Assembly (NCBI RefSeq): GCF_000735355.1
Contig: NZ_JMPI01000042.1
Span: 1-64,000, forward strand
Length of the DNA: 64,000 bases
Reading direction: 5' to 3'
Source of the DNA: Buttiauxella agrestis ATCC 33320
GTDB lineage: Bacteria > Pseudomonadota > Gammaproteobacteria > Enterobacterales > Enterobacteriaceae
Each line of letters begins with the position of its first letter. The first letter of the stretch is position 1. Positions 60,233 through 64,000 of this stretch are shown piece by piece. Made by a program: the position numbers and the translations under genes. Under the pieces are notes generated by a model. It was given only the letters and a program-made list of their open reading frames with translations. It was not told where the DNA came from and searched no databases.

Positions 60233-61714
60233 ATGTCGACGTTGCAAATTTCGCAAGGAGTCTTTCACCTTAGCGACACCCGAACTCTTGCCCTCAATGA
60301 TTTAGCCATTAACGCCGGTGAAAGCTGGGCGTTTGTGGGTGCCAACGGCAGCGGTAAATCAGCCCTTGCCCGGGCATTAGCCGGTTCACTCCCCCTGCAA
60401 AAGGGCGAGCGCCAGTGCACATTCACCCGGATTGCCCACCTTTCTTTTGAGCAACTGCAAAAGTTAGTCAGCGATGAATGGCAGCGCAATAACACCGATT
60501 TATTGAGTCCTGATGAAGACGATACCGGTCGCACCACGGCGGAAATTATTCAGGATGAAATCAAAGATGAAGCCCGCTGCCAAAAGTTAGCGGAGCTTTT
60601 CGGCATCACATTGTTATTAACTCGCCGTTTTAAATACCTTTCCACAGGTGAAACGCGCAAGGCACTGCTCTGCCAGGCGCTGATGCCGCAGCCTGATTTG
60701 CTTATTTTTGATGAGCCATTTGACGGGCTGGATGTGAAATCCCGCGAGCAACTCGCCGCATTATTAGGTGAGTTGAGTACGCAGGGCTACACCGTCGTAT
60801 TAGTGCTTAACCGCTTTGATGAGATCCCTGATTTTATACAAAACGCTGGTGTGCTGGCAGATTGTGCGCTGATTGAAGTCGGTGAAAAACAAAAGCTACT
60901 GGAACAGGCGCTGATTGCACAACTGGCTCACAGCGAAAAACTGGCAGGCGTGGCGCTGCCGGAGGCTGACGATCCGAGTGCACGCTATACGTTGCCTGAA
61001 AACCAGCCACGTATTGTGCTGCGCGATGGTGTGGTGGAATACAATGACCGGCCTATCCTGCACAAACTTTCCTGGACGGTAAACCCTGGGGAACACTGGC
61101 AAATCGTCGGCCCGAACGGTGCAGGGAAATCGACGTTATTAAGTCTGGTCACGGGCGATCATCCCCAGGGATACAGCAACGATCTGACGCTGTTTGGTCG
61201 TCGTCGTGGCAGCGGCGAAACCATCTGGGATATCAAAAAGCATATTGGCTACGTCAGCAGTAATTTGCATCTGGATTACCGCGTCAGTACAACGGTGCGA
61301 AACGTGGTGCTTTCAGGCTATTTTGATTCGATTGGCATCTATCAGGCAGTTTCCGATCGCCAACAAAAACTTGCCCGTGAATGGCTGAACATGCTCGGCA
61401 TGGACAACGCGATTGCAGATGCGCCCTTCCACAGTCTTTCATGGGGCCAACAGCGTCTTGCATTGATTGCGCGTGCACTGGTGAAACACCCAACACTGCT
61501 GATTCTCGATGAACCACTGCAAGGGCTTGATCCACTGAATCGTCAGCTGGTGCGCCGTTTCATTGATATCTTGATTGGCGAAGGAGAAACCCAGTTGCTG
61601 TTTGTTTCTCATCATGCGGAAGACGCACCGGAATGCATCAGCAGACGGTTAACGTTCGTGGCAGACGGCGACGCTTATCGTTACCAGTTTGAATATTTAG
61701 CTGCCGCGCGTTAA
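60233..61714 (+). CDS. modF: ABC-type ATPase ModF (PhrA)
   Basis: Tandem ATPase of 493 aa (E. coli 490), co-transcribed with modE; its exact role with molybdate is unclear. Walker A motifs GANGSGKS (36-43) and GPNGAGKS. Signatures are atypical: LSTGETRKALL in the first domain and LSWGQQRLAL in the second. The ATG at 60233 gives MSTLQISQG as in E. coli; four extra codons upstream are possible. Confidence 0.95.
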   Translation: MSTLQISQGVFHLSDTRTLALNDLAINAGESWAFVGANGSGKSALARALAGSLPLQKGERQCTFTRIAHLSFEQLQKLVSDEWQRNNTDLLSPDEDDTGRTTAEIIQDEIKDEARCQKLAELFGITLLLTRRFKYLSTGETRKALLCQALMPQPDLLIFDEPFDGLDVKSREQLAALLGELSTQGYTVVLVLNRFDEIPDFIQNAGVLADCALIEVGEKQKLLEQALIAQLAHSEKLAGVALPEADDPSARYTLPENQPRIVLRDGVVEYNDRPILHKLSWTVNPGEHWQIVGPNGAGKSTLLSLVTGDHPQGYSNDLTLFGRRRGSGETIWDIKKHIGYVSSNLHLDYRVSTTVRNVVLSGYFDSIGIYQAVSDRQQKLAREWLNMLGMDNAIADAPFHSLSWGQQRLALIARALVKHPTLLILDEPLQGLDPLNRQLVRRFIDILIGEGETQLLFVSHHAEDAPECISRRLTFVADGDAYRYQFEYLAAAR

Positions 61715-61725
61715 ACACTTCATCG

Positions 61726-61753
61726 GTAGGGTGGATTTTATCCACCCTACTTT
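61726..61753. terminator. Hairpin after modF
   Basis: A perfect 10-bp inverted repeat (61726-61735 with 61741-61750) with a TTTTA loop, followed by TTT. It is a probable modF terminator or short dispersed palindrome. Confidence 0.6.
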
Positions 61754-61832
61754 CAGACAACCCGCAACATCCCTACGACACCTATTTGTTTTATAATCAC
61801 TTTTCTGGCTTTTGAGTGCGTCTGAAACATTA

Positions 61833-61848
61833 GTGTAAACGATTCCAC
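61833..61848 (+). promoter_or_regulatory. External gal operator OE
   Basis: GTGTAAACGATTCCAC is identical to the E. coli external gal operator, at -60.5 from the predicted P1 start at 61901. Confidence 0.95.
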
Positions 61849-61851
61849 TAA

Positions 61852-61894
61852 TTTAGCCCGTGTCACACTTTTCGCATCTCTGTTATGCTATGTT
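61852..61894 (+). promoter_or_regulatory. galE CRP site and P1/P2 -10 elements
   Basis: The CRP half-site TCACA (61863-61867) places CRP at -41.5. TATGCT (61884-61889) and TATGTT (61889-61894) correspond to the P2 and P1 -10 elements of E. coli. Both promoters of the gal operon appear conserved. Confidence 0.85.
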
Positions 61895-61926
61895 TATTAC
61901 ATACCATACGCGCAATGGAGCGAAAA

Positions 61927-62943
61927 ATGAGAGTGTTGGTAACAGGTGGTAGCGGTTACATTGGCAGTCACACTTGTGTGCAACTGCTGCAAAATGGCCA
62001 CGATGTCGTCATTCTGGATAACCTCTGCAACAGTAAACGCAGCGTGCTGCCGGTGATTGAACGTCTTGGCGGGAAACACCCGCTGTTTATTGACGGCGAT
62101 ATTCGTGATGAAGCCTTACTGGCTGAAATTTTCCACGATCATCAAATTGATGCTGTTATCCATTTTGCCGGGCTTAAAGCCGTAGGCGAGTCGGTTAACA
62201 AGCCGCTGGAATATTACGACAACAACGTCACCGGTACTTTGCGCCTGATTTCTGCGATGCGTGCCGCCAACGTCACCAACTTCATCTTCAGCTCTTCCGC
62301 CACCGTTTATGGCGATCAGCCACAAATCCCTTACGTTGAAAGCTTCCCGACCGGTACGCCTGCAAGTCCATATGGTCGTAGCAAGCTGATGGTTGAACAG
62401 ATTCTGGCTGATTTACAAAAAGCCCAGCCAAGCTGGAGCGTGGCTTTACTGCGTTACTTCAACCCGGTCGGCGCGCATCCGTCAGGAGATATGGGCGAAG
62501 ATCCGCAAGGTATTCCAAACAACCTGATGCCGTATATCGCGCAGGTTGCCGTCGGGCGTCGCGATTCGCTGGCGGTGTTTGGTAATGATTACCCAACCGA
62601 AGATGGCACAGGTGTCCGCGACTATATTCATGTGATGGATTTAGCCGATGGCCACGTTGCTGCTATGCAAACGCTACAAGGCAAGCCTGGCGTGCATATC
62701 TATAACCTCGGTGCAGGCGTTGGTAGCAGCGTGCTGGATGTGATCAACGCTTTCAGTACCGCTTGCGGCAAGCCGGTGAATTATCACTTCGCCCCGCGCC
62801 GTGAAGGCGATCTCCCCGCTTATTGGGCAGATGCCACCAAAGCCGACCAAGAACTTAACTGGCGTGTCAGCCGGACTCTGCAAGAAATGGCAGATGATAC
62901 CTGGCGCTGGCAATCTCGCCATCCTCAAGGTTATCCAGACTAA
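61927..62943 (+). CDS. galE: UDP-glucose 4-epimerase
   Basis: Interconverts UDP-galactose and UDP-glucose in the Leloir pathway. The ATG at 61927 with GGAG upstream gives 338 aa as in E. coli. The NAD motif is GGSGYIGSH; the catalytic residues are in SSSATVYG and Y-x3-K (YGRSK). First gene of the gal operon, with internal and external operators. Confidence 0.97.
   Translation: MRVLVTGGSGYIGSHTCVQLLQNGHDVVILDNLCNSKRSVLPVIERLGGKHPLFIDGDIRDEALLAEIFHDHQIDAVIHFAGLKAVGESVNKPLEYYDNNVTGTLRLISAMRAANVTNFIFSSSATVYGDQPQIPYVESFPTGTPASPYGRSKLMVEQILADLQKAQPSWSVALLRYFNPVGAHPSGDMGEDPQGIPNNLMPYIAQVAVGRRDSLAVFGNDYPTEDGTGVRDYIHVMDLADGHVAAMQTLQGKPGVHIYNLGAGVGSSVLDVINAFSTACGKPVNYHFAPRREGDLPAYWADATKADQELNWRVSRTLQEMADDTWRWQSRHPQGYPD
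61946..61961 (+). promoter_or_regulatory. Internal gal operator OI
   Basis: GTGGTAGCGGTTACAT, identical to the E. coli internal operator, lies inside the start of galE, 113 bp from OE. The pair allows repression by a GalR-HU loop. Confidence 0.95.
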
Positions 62944-62952
62944 GGAAATGTG

Positions 62953-63999
62953 ATGGAGCAGTTTAACCCGGTGGATCATCCACATCGTCGTTACAACCCA
63001 TTGACCGGACAATGGATCCTGGTTTCCCCGCATCGGGCTAAACGCCCATGGCAAGGGGCGCAGGAAACACCGTCCCAAGAAACCTTACCGACGCACGATC
63101 CGGATTGTTTCTTGTGTCCTGGTAATACGCGCGTAACGGGCGATAAAAATCCGCAATATACCGGCACGTTTGTTTTTACTAACGACTTTGCCGCGCTGAT
63201 GACAGACACCCCGGATGCACCTGAAAGCAGCGATCCTCTGTTACGTTGTGAAAGCGCACGCGGTACCAGCCGGGTTATCTGTTTTTCACCCGACCACAGT
63301 AAAACGCTGCCGCAGCTTTCTGTCGCCGCGTTGGAAGAAGTGGTGAAAACCTGGCAAGAACAGACTGCGGACTTAGGCCAAACCTACCCGTGGGTGCAGG
63401 TTTTTGAAAATAAAGGCGCGGCGATGGGTTGTTCCAACCCGCATCCGCACGGCCAGGTTTGGGCAAATAGTTTCCTGCCCAATGAAGTGGCGCGTGAAGA
63501 TGTATTGCAGCGCGAATACTTTGCTGAAAATGGCTCGCCAATGCTGGTCGATTACGCACAGCGCGAGCTTAAAGATGGCAGCCGCACGGTTGTTGAAACC
63601 GAACACTGGATTGCGGTGGTGCCTTACTGGGCGGCCTGGCCGTTCGAAACGCTGCTGCTACCAAAAACGCATATCCTGCGCATCACCGATTTAACGGCAG
63701 AACAAAGCAGTGATTTAGCCGTCGCGCTGAAAAAGCTAACCAGCCGTTATGACAACCTGTTCCAGTGCTCATTCCCCTATTCTATGGGCTGGCACGGCGC
63801 ACCGTTTAATGGTGAAGAAAACAGTCACTGGCAACTGCATGCCCACTTCTATCCGCCATTGCTGCGAAGTGCGACGGTGCGTAAATTTATGGTCGGCTAT
63901 GAAATGCTGGCTGAAACTCAACGTGATTTAACCGCAGAGCAAGCCGCAGAACGCTTGCGTGCAGTGTCCGATATCCACTTTCGCCAATCCGGAGAATAA
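62953..63999 (+). CDS. galT: Galactose-1-phosphate uridylyltransferase
   Basis: Transfers UMP between UDP-glucose and galactose 1-phosphate through a uridylyl-histidine. The ATG at 62953 with AGGA upstream gives 348 aa as in E. coli. Zinc ligands C52 and C55 (CFLC), H115 (PDHSK), and the active-site motif [10 protein letters not shown] (H164/H166) are intact. The stop is one base before the window end; galK would follow. Confidence 0.97.
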   Translation: MEQFNPVDHPHRRYNPLTGQWILVSPHRAKRPWQGAQETPSQETLPTHDPDCFLCPGNTRVTGDKNPQYTGTFVFTNDFAALMTDTPDAPESSDPLLRCESARGTSRVICFSPDHSKTLPQLSVAALEEVVKTWQEQTADLGQTYPWVQVFENKGAAMGCSNPHPHGQVWANSFLPNEVAREDVLQREYFAENGSPMLVDYAQRELKDGSRTVVETEHWIAVVPYWAAWPFETLLLPKTHILRITDLTAEQSSDLAVALKKLTSRYDNLFQCSFPYSMGWHGAPFNGEENSHWQLHAHFYPPLLRSATVRKFMVGYEMLAETQRDLTAEQAAERLRAVSDIHFRQSGE

Positions 64000-64000
64000 A

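Overview
The window is chromosomal DNA of a member of the Enterobacteriaceae. Almost every gene has a recognisable Escherichia coli counterpart at high identity and near-equal length (mgl, fru, yej, gal, mod, cdd, folE, cirA, lysP, nfo, mepS). Gene content and order differ from E. coli enough to suggest a relative such as Buttiauxella, Kluyvera or Enterobacter-type genera; the genus cannot be fixed from the sequence alone. No prophage, insertion sequence, integrase or CRISPR array is visible.

Layout. 1-2.9 kb: ybiT and ldtB (E. coli 18 min). 3.0-53.3 kb: a long block in E. coli 48-49 min order. It holds yohJK-cdd-sanA, mglBAC-galS, yeiB-folE, an extra MFS gene, yeiG, cirA, lysP, two extra genes (an SDR reductase and a Bor-type lipoprotein), yeiE/yeiH, nfo, fruBKA, setB, yeiW and efpL. 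It continues with an extra AsnC regulator/DUF2000/uxuA cassette, yeiQ, yeiR, lpxT, mepS, pdeN, yejABEF, yejG, bcr, rsuA, radD, rplY, yejK, yejLM and tRNA-Pro(GGG). 53.3-59.0 kb: an accessory patch with a small membrane ORF, a PTS-EIIC/EAL fusion, an SOS-regulated umuDC operon and yjiN. 59.0-64.0 kb: acrZ, modE, modF, galE and galT (E. coli 17 min). The 48-49 min block therefore sits between two pieces of the 17-18 min region, as expected after two nested inter-replichore inversions.

Functional themes. Galactose uptake (mglBAC), its repressor (galS) and the Leloir genes (galE, galT) lie within about 54 kb of each other. Their promoters share a CRP-plus-GalR/S-operator layout. Fructose uptake (fruBKA) carries two perfect Cra operators. 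uxuA and yeiQ form a divergent hexuronate/mannonate pair. Envelope and LPS functions (ldtB, lpxT, mepS, yejM, sanA), peptide import (yejABEF) and ribosome-associated functions (efpL, rsuA, rplY) fill the rest.

Most unusual feature: the UmuD protein begins two residues before the normal RecA-dependent self-cleavage bond. Its catalytic lysine (K97 of E. coli) is arginine, and a near-perfect LexA box lies upstream. The operon appears to encode an already processed, UmuD'-like subunit directly. Other notable points are a likely one-base frameshift at the 3' end of the DUF2000 gene, and two 123-bp repeats that each end at or just before the Shine-Dalgarno sequence of the following gene.
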